A DNA stretch of 60,407 bases from an uncultured Pelagibacteraceae bacterium. GTDB lineage: Bacteria > Pseudomonadota > Alphaproteobacteria > Pelagibacterales > Pelagibacteraceae. This document shows positions 1 to 7,851 of this stretch, one piece after another. Position numbers and translations under genes: made by a program. How positions within the stretch are numbered: position 1 is the first letter of the stretch; each line of letters opens with the position of its first letter. Location of the stretch: contig CACIDF010000001.1 of assembly GCA_902585365.1 (NCBI GenBank), positions 1 through 60,407 on the forward strand, given 5' to 3'. Under the pieces are notes generated by a model. The model worked only from the letters and a program-made list of their open reading frames with translations, did no database searches and was not told the DNA's origin.

Positions 1-215
1 TTTGAAGATATTAATTGTCCTTTTAAAAAAATTTCACCTTTATTAATTTTTTCAAGCCCTGCTATAGTTCTTAAGATAGTGGTTTTGCCAATGCCAGAAG
101 GTCCTAACAAACAAATTATATCTCCTTCATTTTCAATAGAAAAAGATACGTTTTTTACTTTTTCAATTCCATCTACTGAAAAATTTACATTTTTTATTTC
201 AAAAATATTTTTCAT
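1..215 (-). CDS. fbpC: Iron(III) ABC transporter ATP-binding protein, N-terminal part (cut by window edge)
   Basis: The first 71 codons of an ABC ATPase read leftwards off the window. The Walker A motif GPSGIGKTT is visible near residues 38-46, followed by the usual LRTIAGLE segment; Walker B, the signature motif and the rest lie outside. The start codon at 215 immediately follows the permease stop codon (216-218), so the two genes form one operon. As the partner of the FbpB-type permease and the iron-binding protein upstream, it would hydrolyse ATP at the inner face of the membrane to drive ferric iron import. The family (FbpC/AfuC/FutC/SfuC) is inferred mainly from the neighbours. Confidence 0.85.
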   Translation of the reverse strand, partial: MKNIFEIKNVNFSVDGIEKVKNVSFSIENEGDIICLLGPSGIGKTTILRTIAGLEKINKGEIFLKGQLISS

Positions 216-1829
216 TTAATCTCGCAATATAAACTTAGACGTTGATAAAATAAATACACTAGCAATTAAGATTAAAATTAAGGACGGTGCTGCAGCTGCC
301 TCTAATAAATCCTCAGATGCGTATATATACGCAGTAGTTGCGAATGTCTCAAAATTAAATGGCCTTAAAATTAAAGTTATTGGAAGTTCTCTAATTATTT
401 CCAAAGATATTAAAATTGCCACAAATAAAACCGAATTTCTTAAATAAGGTATATGTATATTAACAAATGTTTTAATTTTTGAATAACCTAGTAAATACGC
501 ACTCTCATCAACTGAAAGATTAATTTTTTCGTACCCTGACTTTATACCGTTACACGCTAATGAGTAAAATCTAATAAAATAAACTATAACAAGTCCTAGT
601 ATTGAACCAAAAAATACTTTTTTGATAGATTCAAATCCAAAAAATTTTACAAAATTATTATCAAACCATGCAATAAAAGTAATAAATGCAATTGCTAAGA
701 TTACACCTGGTATGGCATATCCAGATATTGATAAAGTATTCATCACATTTAATGGTTTGCTTTTTGAAACTCTCATTCCGTAATTAGATATAAATGAAAA
801 AATAATAAGTGCTAAACTTGATAAAAAAACTAAATATAAAGTATTGTAAATTAGACTTAATACTTCTAAATCAAAAAGATTATCAGAATAAATAATTGTC
901 CAATACAACATTTGGCTAGATGGAAATATGAAACTTAAAAAAAATATTACGAAGCAAAATATAAACGCTAAAAAACTTTTTCCTCCATCTAATTTATATT
1001 TCTCTCGTTGTTTAAATCTACTTGATGAGTTTGAATGATATTTCGCTTGTTTTCTTGATAAATTTTCTAAGATGAATAAGGCAAAAATAAATAACAATAA
1101 AAAGAATGAAAGCCTATTTGCAAATGCAAGGTCATCAAATGTTATCCATGAATTATATATTCCAGTTGTTAGAGTATTTATTGAAAAGAAGTCTACAGCG
1201 CCGAATTCTGCTAAAGTTTCCATTGCCACTAAGGATAATCCAGCAACTATTGCAGGTCTAGCAGACGGTAAAATTACCTTTAAAAAAGCCCTTATTTTAG
1301 AAAATCCCAAATTTTTGCTAAGGTCTATTAAATTTTGAGATTGATATAAAAAAGAAGCTCTGGCTAAAATGTATACATAAGCAAACAAAGAAAAGGATAA
1401 TGATAATATCGCTCCAAACATGCCGCTAAATTTAGGTATGTGTTTATTGTATTCCCCCTCACCAAATAAATTTTTAAGAATAGTAAAAGCTGTCCCGTAA
1501 TTATCAAAGAAAGCAAAAATAGAATACGCATAGATATACGGAGGAACAGCAAAAGATAATATTAAAGCCCATTTAAAAAAATTACTTCCTGGAAAATCAT
1601 AAAAAGAAACAAGATAAGCTGCGCCTGTTCCAAAGATAAATGTTAAAATCAAAACTCCAACCAATAAAGTTGCAGAATTATATATATATTCTAGTAAAAA
1701 GGTTTCTTTTAAAATTTTATAATATTCTGTTGTCTCCTCAAAAAAACTGAAAGAAACAGTTGCTATAGGAATTAAAACTACAAATGAGATAAGAAAAGAG
1801 CTTAAGTACCAAATATTAATTTTTTTCAT
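216..1829 (-). CDS. fbpB: Iron(III) ABC transporter permease, fused two-domain type
   Basis: This 537-aa inner-membrane protein holds two copies of the binding-protein-dependent permease domain, as in FbpB/AfuB/SfuB/FutB. Each half carries an EAA-type cytoplasmic loop that docks the ATPase: about residues 165-195 (SKNLGFSKIRAFLKVILP) and 440-469 (LLGYSKIKTFVNIHIPYLR). About twelve hydrophobic segments are visible. The length matches the family (500-550 aa). It lies between the Cys-rich small gene and the ATPase gene, after a hairpin at 1861-1894 that may lower its expression relative to the binding protein. Iron specificity rests on the adjacent FbpA-like protein and the Fur-like operator. 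Confidence 0.9.
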   Translation of the reverse strand: MKKINIWYLSSFLISFVVLIPIATVSFSFFEETTEYYKILKETFLLEYIYNSATLLVGVLILTFIFGTGAAYLVSFYDFPGSNFFKWALILSFAVPPYIYAYSIFAFFDNYGTAFTILKNLFGEGEYNKHIPKFSGMFGAILSLSFSLFAYVYILARASFLYQSQNLIDLSKNLGFSKIRAFLKVILPSARPAIVAGLSLVAMETLAEFGAVDFFSINTLTTGIYNSWITFDDLAFANRLSFFLLLFIFALFILENLSRKQAKYHSNSSSRFKQREKYKLDGGKSFLAFIFCFVIFFLSFIFPSSQMLYWTIIYSDNLFDLEVLSLIYNTLYLVFLSSLALIIFSFISNYGMRVSKSKPLNVMNTLSISGYAIPGVILAIAFITFIAWFDNNFVKFFGFESIKKVFFGSILGLVIVYFIRFYSLACNGIKSGYEKINLSVDESAYLLGYSKIKTFVNIHIPYLRNSVLFVAILISLEIIRELPITLILRPFNFETFATTAYIYASEDLLEAAAAPSLILILIASVFILSTSKFILRD

Positions 1830-1860
1830 ATTATAATCCGCCTTATAATCATGAAATTAA

Positions 1861-1894
1861 ATATGCCCATGGAGGAGATCGTCCACGGGCATAT
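1861..1894 (-). terminator. Intercistronic hairpin between binding-protein operon head and permease
   Basis: Inverted arms at 1861-1872 and 1883-1894 form a 12-bp stem (one G-U pair in the minus-strand RNA) around a 10-nt loop. The stem is GC-rich compared with its surroundings. On the minus strand it is followed by a moderately U-rich stretch rather than a clean U-run, so it may be a leaky terminator or a 3'-end stabiliser for the binding-protein mRNA. It lies between the 56-aa gene and the permease gene. Confidence 0.6.
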
Positions 1895-1908
1895 AATCAA
1901 GAAATTAT

Positions 1909-2079
1909 CTAAAAATCAAAAACCTTTAGGATGTGCGGAACCTCCTTATCTTTAATATCAGATAAATTTCTTTTATTTATTCTGTCATTGATTTTTTTAC
2001 ACTCTGAAAGACACGGTGAGCATCCTTTAGAAGATTTATTATAATCTATTTCAGAAATAAATTCTTTTTTATCTTTCAT
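1909..2079 (-). CDS. Small Cys-rich protein in the iron transporter operon (56 aa)
   Basis: A 56-residue ORF starts at ATG 2079-2077, one base after the stop codon of the iron-binding protein gene (2081-2083), and ends at TAG 1909-1911. It contains the motif GCSPCLSEC (Cys 20, 23 and 27) and is otherwise rich in Lys, Asp and Ile, with no signal peptide or membrane segment. The near-zero spacing implies translational coupling to the iron-binding protein. The C-x2-C-x3-C pattern could bind iron, zinc or an Fe-S cluster; that is inference. I do not recognise the family. It is upstream of the hairpin, so it should be co-expressed with the binding protein at a higher level than the permease. Confidence 0.6.
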   Translation of the reverse strand: MKDKKEFISEIDYNKSSKGCSPCLSECKKINDRINKRNLSDIKDKEVPHILKVFDF

Positions 2080-2080
2080 A

Positions 2081-3106
2081 TTATTTCCAACCAGCTGCTG
2101 TCATTACTTCTAATGCATCAGCTTGTTTTGCACCATAACTTGAAACTTTAGTTTTTAGATCTTGTTTAAAATCTAATCCTATATTGTTCACAACCAGCGG
2201 GCTTGGAGAAACACCATCAATCATTGGAAACTCAAAAGTATTATTTGTAAAGTGCTCTTGAGCTTCTGGAGTTAATAAAAACTCTACAAGTTTAATCGCA
2301 TTTGCTTTATTAGGTGCGCCTTTTACTAAAGCAGCACAACTAATATTCATATGTGTTCCTCTATCATTTTGGTTAGGAAAGAAAGCTTTTACTTTTTTTG
2401 CAGCAGCTTGTTGCTCTGCTCCTTTGTTTCCTGATAACATTAATGCTAGATAATATGTATTAGCAACGGCAATGTCTGCTTCACCAGCAGCAACTGCCAT
2501 AATTTGAGCTCGGTCATTTCCTGTTGGTGTCCTAGCCATGTTTGCAACAACACCTTTTGCCCAATCAGCTGTAGCTTTTTTACCATTATTTTTAACTAAT
2601 GATGCAACAAGTGATTTATTATAAATATTACCTGATGCTCTAATTACTAATCTACCCTTCCATTTCGGATCAGCTAAACTTTCATAAGTTAAACCTGACA
2701 ACTCTGCGCCTGATACTCTATCTGGAGCGTAGTAAACAATTCTTGCTCTTTTAGCAATTCCTGTCCAATGGTTTGTTCTAAAGTTTGACGGAACGGCTGC
2801 TTTTATTGCTGGTGAAATTAAACCACCTTGAGTCATTCCTTTTGCTTTGAATGCTCCACATCTGCCAGCATCAGCTGTGATGTAAAGATCAGCGGAAGAA
2901 TCTGCCCCCTCTTCAATCATTCTTTTTTCAAGAGCTCCTGCTTTTCCGTTTATTAAATTAACTTTAATTCCAGTTTTGTTTGTGAACTTACTGTAAAGTT
3001 CTGCATCAGCTTTATAATGTCTTGCATTAAAGATATTAACTTCAGCAGCTATCGTTAAACTAGAAATGAAAGTTAAAAGTATTGTGTATATACTTAGTTT
3101 TTTCAT
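2081..3106 (-). CDS. fbpA: Periplasmic iron(III)-binding protein of the ABC transporter
   Basis: A 341-aa extracellular solute-binding protein of the FbpA/FutA/SfuA family. Residues 1-21 form a Sec signal peptide (hydrophobic core then LTIAAE). The mature protein starts with the typical VNIFNARHYKAD segment and keeps the adjacent Tyr218-Tyr219 pair (ANTYYLALM) that coordinates ferric iron in this family. Length is usual. It is the first gene of the operon and lies behind a triple Fur-box-like array (3136-3201), so iron-responsive repression is expected. From memory, an iron-binding protein of this type is strongly induced in iron-limited Pelagibacter cultures. Confidence 0.93.
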   Translation of the reverse strand: MKKLSIYTILLTFISSLTIAAEVNIFNARHYKADAELYSKFTNKTGIKVNLINGKAGALEKRMIEEGADSSADLYITADAGRCGAFKAKGMTQGGLISPAIKAAVPSNFRTNHWTGIAKRARIVYYAPDRVSGAELSGLTYESLADPKWKGRLVIRASGNIYNKSLVASLVKNNGKKATADWAKGVVANMARTPTGNDRAQIMAVAAGEADIAVANTYYLALMLSGNKGAEQQAAAKKVKAFFPNQNDRGTHMNISCAALVKGAPNKANAIKLVEFLLTPEAQEHFTNNTFEFPMIDGVSPSPLVVNNIGLDFKQDLKTKVSSYGAKQADALEVMTAAGWK

Positions 3107-3135
3107 TTTATTAATTACCCTTCTTCCGCGCTATT

Positions 3136-3201
3136 GATAATGAGAATTAATCTCATTGAAAATGATAATTAATCTCACTGATAATGATTATCAATCGCAT
3201 A
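3136..3201 (-). promoter_or_regulatory. Triple Fur-box-like operator array upstream of the iron transporter operon
   Basis: Three head-to-tail copies of a 22-bp unit occupy 3136-3157, 3158-3179 and 3180-3201. The third contains a perfect 7-1-7 inverted repeat, TGATAATGATTATCA (3179-3193), the classical Fur recognition pattern. The first two carry degenerate versions (TGAGAATTAATCTCA and TGATAATTAATCTCA). A minus-strand -35-like TTGACC lies at 3219-3214, so the array overlaps or lies just downstream of the expected -10 region, where bound Fur would block transcription. The operon starts at 3106, about 30 nt past the array. Confidence 0.8.
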
Positions 3202-3226
3202 TATTGACGCAGGGGTCAAGCGATAT

Positions 3227-4117
3227 TTAAAATTCCCACTCTGAGATTTTGCTGTATAAAAAGTTTCTAAAAGCCTGAACTCTCGCCACATTTTTCATTG
3301 ATTGAGGGTAAACAAAATGAGCCTCGGTTATTGGGCCTTCAATGTTTGGTAATACTTTAACAATATTAGGCTGATTTACGGTAATATAATCAGGTAAAGC
3401 AGCTAATCCAACTCCACTTTGAACAGCTAACAATAGGCCATAAACACTGTTAACTTTCATCACAGTTTTCCTTTTTTTATTATCTTTAGTACCTAATTTT
3501 AAAGCCCAATCAGGATTATAAACTGGTGAAGGCGCGCCTCTTCCAAATGATATAAAAGAGTGTTTGTTTAAGTCACTAGTATTTTTGGGAAAACCGTATT
3601 TTTCCAAATATTTTGGAGAACCATAAATATGGTAGTTTATATCTATCAATTTTTTTTGTATATAATTTAGTTGCTTAGGTCTTCTCATAAAAATACCAAT
3701 ATCAGCTTGCCTTGTGCTTAAATCTAGCTCTTTGTCATCAAAAATAAGCTCTACTTCTATATCTGGATTTAGTTGCATGAATTCCTGAATTCTTGGGGTT
3801 AGCCATGTTGTTCCAAAACTTACAACGGTGGTGACAGTCAATTTTCCGCTTGGTTTATTTTTTTGATCTCCAAGTGAAGTTTCGACCTCTTTAAGCTTGC
3901 TGATTACTTCATGGGCAGTTTTAAATACATATTCACCGTTTTCTGTTAAAGTAAGACCTCTCGCATGCCTCTCAAATAGTTTGACTTTAAGGTCTTCCTC
4001 TAAAGCCTGAATTTGTCTACTTATTGCTGATTGACTGAGATTTAGATTAACTGTTGCGCTTGTAAAACTACCAGCTTCTGCAACTGCGTGAAATATTTTT
4101 AGCTTGTCCCAATCCAT
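3227..4117 (-). CDS. LysR-family transcriptional regulator
   Basis: A 296-aa LysR-type regulator: winged HTH at about residues 1-60 (AVAEAGSFTSATVNLNLSQS then AISRQIQALEEDL) followed by a periplasmic-binding-like effector domain to the C-terminus. Its start codon overlaps the stop codon of the acuI-like gene by one base (TAATG), so it is the last gene of the folE-acuI-lysR transcript. The effector is unknown. Because it is coupled to acuI, regulation of acryloyl-CoA reduction is a reasonable guess; the characterised Roseobacter regulator AcuR is TetR-type, so this would be a different arrangement. Confidence 0.9.
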   Translation of the reverse strand: MDWDKLKIFHAVAEAGSFTSATVNLNLSQSAISRQIQALEEDLKVKLFERHARGLTLTENGEYVFKTAHEVISKLKEVETSLGDQKNKPSGKLTVTTVVSFGTTWLTPRIQEFMQLNPDIEVELIFDDKELDLSTRQADIGIFMRRPKQLNYIQKKLIDINYHIYGSPKYLEKYGFPKNTSDLNKHSFISFGRGAPSPVYNPDWALKLGTKDNKKRKTVMKVNSVYGLLLAVQSGVGLAALPDYITVNQPNIVKVLPNIEGPITEAHFVYPQSMKNVARVQAFRNFLYSKISEWEF

Positions 4118-5118
4118 TATTTATTAACATTAATAATGTATCTTCCAGAAGTTTTGCCTTCAAGCATTTTTGAATATTCAACTAAAAGTTGTTCGAGACT
4201 TATCTCTTTAATGGACTTGTCAAGTAAATCAAAATCTACAAGTTTTGAAACTTCATCCCACAGGAATTCTCTTCGCTTTATAGATACGCTTACAGAGTCG
4301 ATCCCCCAAAGTTTTACACCTCTTATAATAAAAGGCATTACAGTAGTATTTAATTTTATACTTGATGCATTTCCACACGCTGCAACTATTCCGTTGGGCT
4401 TAACATGGGATAAAATATTCGCTAAAATATTTCCACCAACTGTATCAACTGCACCGTCATACAATCCTTTATCTAGCGGCCTAGCCTCTTTATCTAAATC
4501 ACCTGATTTTATTATATTTTTTGCACCTAGTGATTTAAGATATTCTTCATTTGGCTTAGTTGTTACGGCTGTTACATTGCAACCCATTTTACTAAGTATC
4601 ATGACTGCAATACTGCCAACTCCACCAGAAGCACCAGTAACAATTACATCATTAACTTTTTCTCCAAGTAGTAAAACTTCTCTAGTTTGTTTAGTTGTAA
4701 AAGCACATTGGATTGCTGTCATGCCAGCAGTACCTAACATCATCGCTTGTCTCGATGTAATTCCTTTAGGTTTTTTTACCAAAAAATTTGAATTTACTTT
4801 TGCAAATTGAGAATATCCACCAAAGTAGATTTCACCAACCCTCCAGCCAGTTTGAATTATTTCATCACCCTCTTTGAATTTTTCACTTTTACTTTCAACT
4901 ACTGTGCCTGAAAAATCGATACCTGGAATATGTGGAAATTCTTTAACTAATCTTGCACCATTTTTTAAAATTAAAGCATCTTTAAAATTTAAAGTGGAAT
5001 AGTCTACTTTAACTAAAACATCGCCGTGTTTTAAAAATGACTTTTCTATAGTTTTAATTTCTCTTGAAAATTTTTCACCCTCTTGATTTACGATTAATGC
5101 TTTAAAATTATCAGACAT
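4117..5118 (-). CDS. acuI: AcuI/YhdH-family NADPH-dependent acryloyl-CoA reductase (MDR superfamily)
   Basis: This 333-aa zinc-independent medium-chain reductase resembles AcuI/YhdH over its whole length: N-terminal GroES-like domain (DYSTLNFKDALILKNG, PGIDFSGTV) and a Rossmann domain with GASGGVGSIAVMILSK near residue 160. AcuI reduces acryloyl-CoA to propionyl-CoA with NADPH, detoxifying acrylate formed from DMSP. It is followed with a 1-nt overlap by a LysR gene and preceded by folE. Closely related quinone or enoyl reductases share this sequence pattern, so the substrate is inferred from family and probable host. Confidence 0.82.
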   Translation of the reverse strand: MSDNFKALIVNQEGEKFSREIKTIEKSFLKHGDVLVKVDYSTLNFKDALILKNGARLVKEFPHIPGIDFSGTVVESKSEKFKEGDEIIQTGWRVGEIYFGGYSQFAKVNSNFLVKKPKGITSRQAMMLGTAGMTAIQCAFTTKQTREVLLLGEKVNDVIVTGASGGVGSIAVMILSKMGCNVTAVTTKPNEEYLKSLGAKNIIKSGDLDKEARPLDKGLYDGAVDTVGGNILANILSHVKPNGIVAACGNASSIKLNTTVMPFIIRGVKLWGIDSVSVSIKRREFLWDEVSKLVDFDLLDKSIKEISLEQLLVEYSKMLEGKTSGRYIINVNK

Positions 5119-5135
5119 TACTTTTTTTTAATTTA

Positions 5136-5747
5136 TTAGATTTTGCTACTAATAAATCTTAGATATCTATTTTGACAAGCTAGGTCGTCTTTAAATTTAC
5201 CTAAATAATAATTAGTTATAGTTGTGGCTTGTTCCTTTTTAATTCCTCTAGTTGTCATACATTGATGAGTTGCATTTATTGTGACGGCAACTCCTTTAGC
5301 CTGTAAAGAGTCCATTAAAGTTGTTGCAATTTGTTTTGTTAATCTTTCTTGAGTTTGCATTCTTCTAGAAAAAACTTCTACAACTCTAGCAAGTTTACTT
5401 AAGCCTACAACTCTTTCATTTGGCATGTAAGCAACATGTGCAATTCCTAAAATCGGTGCCATGTGATGTTCGCAGTGACTCTGTACTGATATATTTTTTT
5501 GTATTACCATATCGTTGTAGCCCTCTACATCGCCAAAAGTTTTGCTTAGTATTTTATCAGGGTCTTCCTGGTAACCTTTAAAATATTCTCTATATGCTTT
5601 TAAAACTCTCTTAGGTGTTTCTAATAATCCTTCTCTGCTTGGATCTTCCCCTATCCATTTTAATATTTTGATATAAGCTTCTTCAGCTTCTTTATCCGAC
5701 ACTTCGGTATTATTTATTGGCTTATTTTGTTCTTTAACTAATTTCAT
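5136..5747 (-). CDS. folE: GTP cyclohydrolase I
   Basis: A 203-aa homolog of FolE, which converts GTP to 7,8-dihydroneopterin triphosphate, the first step to tetrahydrofolate. Zinc ligands are Cys92 and His95 (SHCEHHMAP) and Cys163 (THQCMTTRG); the spacing of 3 and 71 residues equals that of the E. coli enzyme. TPKRVLKAYREYFKGY and SRRMQTQERLTKQI are family signatures. The folate product supplies the many C1 enzymes in this window. It is 17 nt upstream of acuI and divergent from hisI. Confidence 0.95.
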   Translation of the reverse strand: MKLVKEQNKPINNTEVSDKEAEEAYIKILKWIGEDPSREGLLETPKRVLKAYREYFKGYQEDPDKILSKTFGDVEGYNDMVIQKNISVQSHCEHHMAPILGIAHVAYMPNERVVGLSKLARVVEVFSRRMQTQERLTKQIATTLMDSLQAKGVAVTINATHQCMTTRGIKKEQATTITNYYLGKFKDDLACQNRYLRFISSKI

Positions 5748-5767
5748 CGCGATAGTTATATATATAA

Positions 5768-5796
5768 TTTAACCTTTTTAAAATATTTATTATAAT
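5768..5796 (+). promoter_or_regulatory. Sigma-70-type promoter of hisI
   Basis: A consensus -10 hexamer TATAAT (5791-5796) is preceded at exactly 17 nt by TTTAAC (5768-5773), a fair -35 element. Transcription would begin around 5803-5805, essentially on a GTG codon at 5804. This argues that hisI starts at the downstream ATG (5825). Confidence 0.55.
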
Positions 5797-5824
5797 CTTT
5801 TATGTGCTAAATACTTCTAAAAAT

Positions 5825-6292
5825 ATGTTTAAAAAAAGAGAAAATGTCACAGATATTGAGGAGGGAAATTTATTATCTCCAAAATTTGATAACGATGGAT
5901 TAATTCCAGTTATCACCACTTGTTTAAAGACAAAAGAAATATTGATGCATGGTTATATGAATGTAGAAGCTTTAAAAAAAACTATTGAAACTAAAGAAGC
6001 TCACTACTGGAGCAGATCAAGAAATCAAATCTGGCACAAAGGTAAAACAAGTGGTTTTGTGCAAAAAGTTATTGAAGTTAGAATTGATGATGATCAAGAT
6101 GCTGTATGGTTGACTGTAGACATTGGCTCAGGTTCAAGTTGCCATGTTGGATATAGATCATGTTTTTATAGATCCGTTCCTCTTGGAAAAATTGACAATG
6201 CTAGAGAGATAAAAATGAAATTTGAAGAAAAAGAAAAGAAATTTGACCCTGAAGTTGTTTATAAAGGTCAACCAAATCCTACGAAAATTTAA
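5825..6292 (+). CDS. hisI: Phosphoribosyl-AMP cyclohydrolase
   Basis: HisI opens the adenine ring of phosphoribosyl-AMP in histidine biosynthesis. The core is clear: HYWSRSRNQIWHKG, and the metal-binding cysteines in SGSSCHVGYRSCFYRSV, after the conserved DADAVW-like segment (DQDAVWLTVD). The open frame can begin at GTG 5804 (162 aa), but that codon coincides with the predicted transcription start; ATG 5825 (155 aa) leaves a 20-nt leader and is preferred. There is no fused HisE domain. Its TAA overlaps the ATG of the next gene by one base. Other his genes are not in the window. Confidence 0.92.
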   Translation: MFKKRENVTDIEEGNLLSPKFDNDGLIPVITTCLKTKEILMHGYMNVEALKKTIETKEAHYWSRSRNQIWHKGKTSGFVQKVIEVRIDDDQDAVWLTVDIGSGSSCHVGYRSCFYRSVPLGKIDNAREIKMKFEEKEKKFDPEVVYKGQPNPTKI

Positions 6293-6912
6293 TGTCAAAT
6301 AAAATAAATATTTTAAGTCCTTTTGGTCCAAAATTAGCAAAAATAAAACTAACAAAAAAAATTATAAAAGATATAAATAACGAAGTTGAGAGAGTTATAC
6401 TAAATGAAAAAAAACTTAGAACCAATGATTATTCTAAAAAATTAGTAGGAGAAGTTTACCAAGAAATTGAGCTTTCAAAAAATTTTATAAATAAGAAGTT
6501 AAAAAAATTTATACAAGAAAAAATAAAAAATTATCTAAAAAAAACAATAAACAAAACAGCCAATAAAATAAGTATTAAGAATTTTTGGGTAGTAAGACAA
6601 TTCAAAAATGAATATAATCCTGTTCACTATCACAACGGGAATATATCGGGGGTGGGCTACCTTAAAATACCAAAAAATTTAAATTATAGTAAGAAGAAAA
6701 AAAAAACAAACGGGACAATAGATTTTATAAATGGTTCTAGAATGTTTTTAAATAAAAGTATTTATAATCATTTACCAAAAGTTGGTGATTTAATATTATT
6801 TCCTAATTATCTTATGCACACTGCATATCCATTTGTAGTTGACGGGGAAAGAAGATCATTTTCTTTCAATGTAGAATTAGACAAAAAAACTGCTGAAGTT
6901 TTTCATGACTAA
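6292..6912 (+). CDS. Putative 2-oxoglutarate/Fe(II) oxygenase-like protein
   Basis: A 206-aa soluble protein whose C-terminal half resembles the 2OG-FeII_Oxy_5-type family: VHYHNGNISGVGYLKIP (His112, His114), a short beta segment, GDLILFPNYLMHTAYPF (His176) and GERRSFSFNVEL (Arg187, the probable 2-oxoglutarate-binding Arg). The N-terminal 90 residues are Lys-rich and not diagnostic. It is translationally coupled to hisI (1-nt overlap) and overlaps the DUF2237 gene by 8 nt. The substrate is unknown; members are often found as stand-alone unknowns in marine bacteria and phages. Confidence 0.65.
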   Translation: MSNKINILSPFGPKLAKIKLTKKIIKDINNEVERVILNEKKLRTNDYSKKLVGEVYQEIELSKNFINKKLKKFIQEKIKNYLKKTINKTANKISIKNFWVVRQFKNEYNPVHYHNGNISGVGYLKIPKNLNYSKKKKKTNGTIDFINGSRMFLNKSIYNHLPKVGDLILFPNYLMHTAYPFVVDGERRSFSFNVELDKKTAEVFHD

Positions 6913-7279
6913 AAAACAAAAAAATGTTCTTGGGGAGGAACTTGAATTATGCTCTTTAAATCCTTTAACTGGTTGGCATAGGGACGGTTGTTGTAATACA
7001 GATGATAATGATGTAGGTCTTCACACTGTTTGTGCTAAAGTTTCTGATGATTTCTTGATTTGGTGTAAGGAAGCAGGAAATGACTTAATTACTCCAAACC
7101 CTGGATTTGGATTTCCAGGTTTAAAAGATGGAGATTGCTGGTGTGTTTGTGCAAGTTGGTTTGCTCGAGCAGTTGAGGCCGATAAAGGATGTCCAATATA
7201 TTTAAAAAGGACTCACGAAAATACTTTAAAAGTAGTTTCTATTGATATTTTAAAAAAATATGCGATAGACCTATCTTAA
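6905..7279 (+). CDS. DUF2237 family protein
   Basis: This 124-aa protein matches the DUF2237 family over its full length: NVLGEELELCSLNPLTGWHR, DGCCNT, GLHTVCAKVSDDFLIW, LKDGDCWCVCASWFARA and the VSIDILKKYA tail. The many conserved cysteines (DGCC, CWCVC) suggest metal binding or redox function, but none is established to my knowledge. It is the last gene of the hisI transcript and ends in a TTAA shared with the stop codon of the convergent gene. Confidence 0.85.
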   Translation: MTKKQKNVLGEELELCSLNPLTGWHRDGCCNTDDNDVGLHTVCAKVSDDFLIWCKEAGNDLITPNPGFGFPGLKDGDCWCVCASWFARAVEADKGCPIYLKRTHENTLKVVSIDILKKYAIDLS

Positions 7280-7851
7280 TATAATTCGACTTGATTAATT
7301 CTACCTGAGCATTTGATAGAATTGATATTATTAGGATGGATTATATTAATCTCAATTTGTGTTTCATTAATTATTTTAATTTTATCATCCTCATTTATTC
7401 CAGAAATATTTAATATATTTCTTAATATTACATCAGTTAAATCATTTTCGCTTATTAGGTTATTTTTTTTTTGAGTTAAAAAATTATAGCCAATTTTATT
7501 TAAAAAAATTTTATTTCGTACAGTATTGCAATCTTTTGTTTTTGGATTGTATTTAATTTTATTTGTATATCGTTCTCTATTCATGTAGGCAAAAATTTGT
7601 ATAAAAAAAGTGTTTTCTTCTGTATATTTCACTGTTGAGTCAACATATTCATAGAAAATTATAGTACTGGGAAAAACTCTTGTATTTGACAATCTATCAA
7701 AATTATTATCCAAAAAAGTTTGATATTTTAACAAAGCAAAATCTGCTGCACTTATTTTTATATCCCTTAAATTATTTGTTGCTTTTGAGGTTATGGGTTT
7801 TGTTAAAATCGCTATTAATATTACTAACTTTAATATTTTACATATTTCCAT
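7276..7851 (-). CDS. Exported protein of unknown function
   Basis: An unrecognised 191-aa protein. I chose ATG 7851 because residues 1-22 then form a Sec-type signal peptide (ICKILKLVILIAILTKPI then TSKA); an in-frame ATG at 7863 would add four residues ahead of it. The mature part is rich in Asn, Ile and Lys with two cysteines (KDCNTV and IKCSGRI) that could form a disulfide. Its start lies inside the 3' end of the ETF-QO gene, so it is probably the last gene of the DMGDH-ETF transcript. Confidence 0.6.
   Translation of the reverse strand: MEICKILKLVILIAILTKPITSKATNNLRDIKISAADFALLKYQTFLDNNFDRLSNTRVFPSTIIFYEYVDSTVKYTEENTFFIQIFAYMNRERYTNKIKYNPKTKDCNTVRNKIFLNKIGYNFLTQKKNNLISENDLTDVILRNILNISGINEDDKIKIINETQIEINIIHPNNINSIKCSGRINQVELY

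Noticed and set aside
1072..1338. Plus-strand ORF of 88 codons inside the iron permease gene
   Set aside because: It is antisense to a well-supported permease and has no family features; an artefact of low stop density in the opposite frame.
4136..4810. Plus-strand ORF of 224 codons antisense to acuI
   Set aside because: Long but fully inside a clear MDR reductase; Ser/Pro-rich shadow translation with no recognisable domain.
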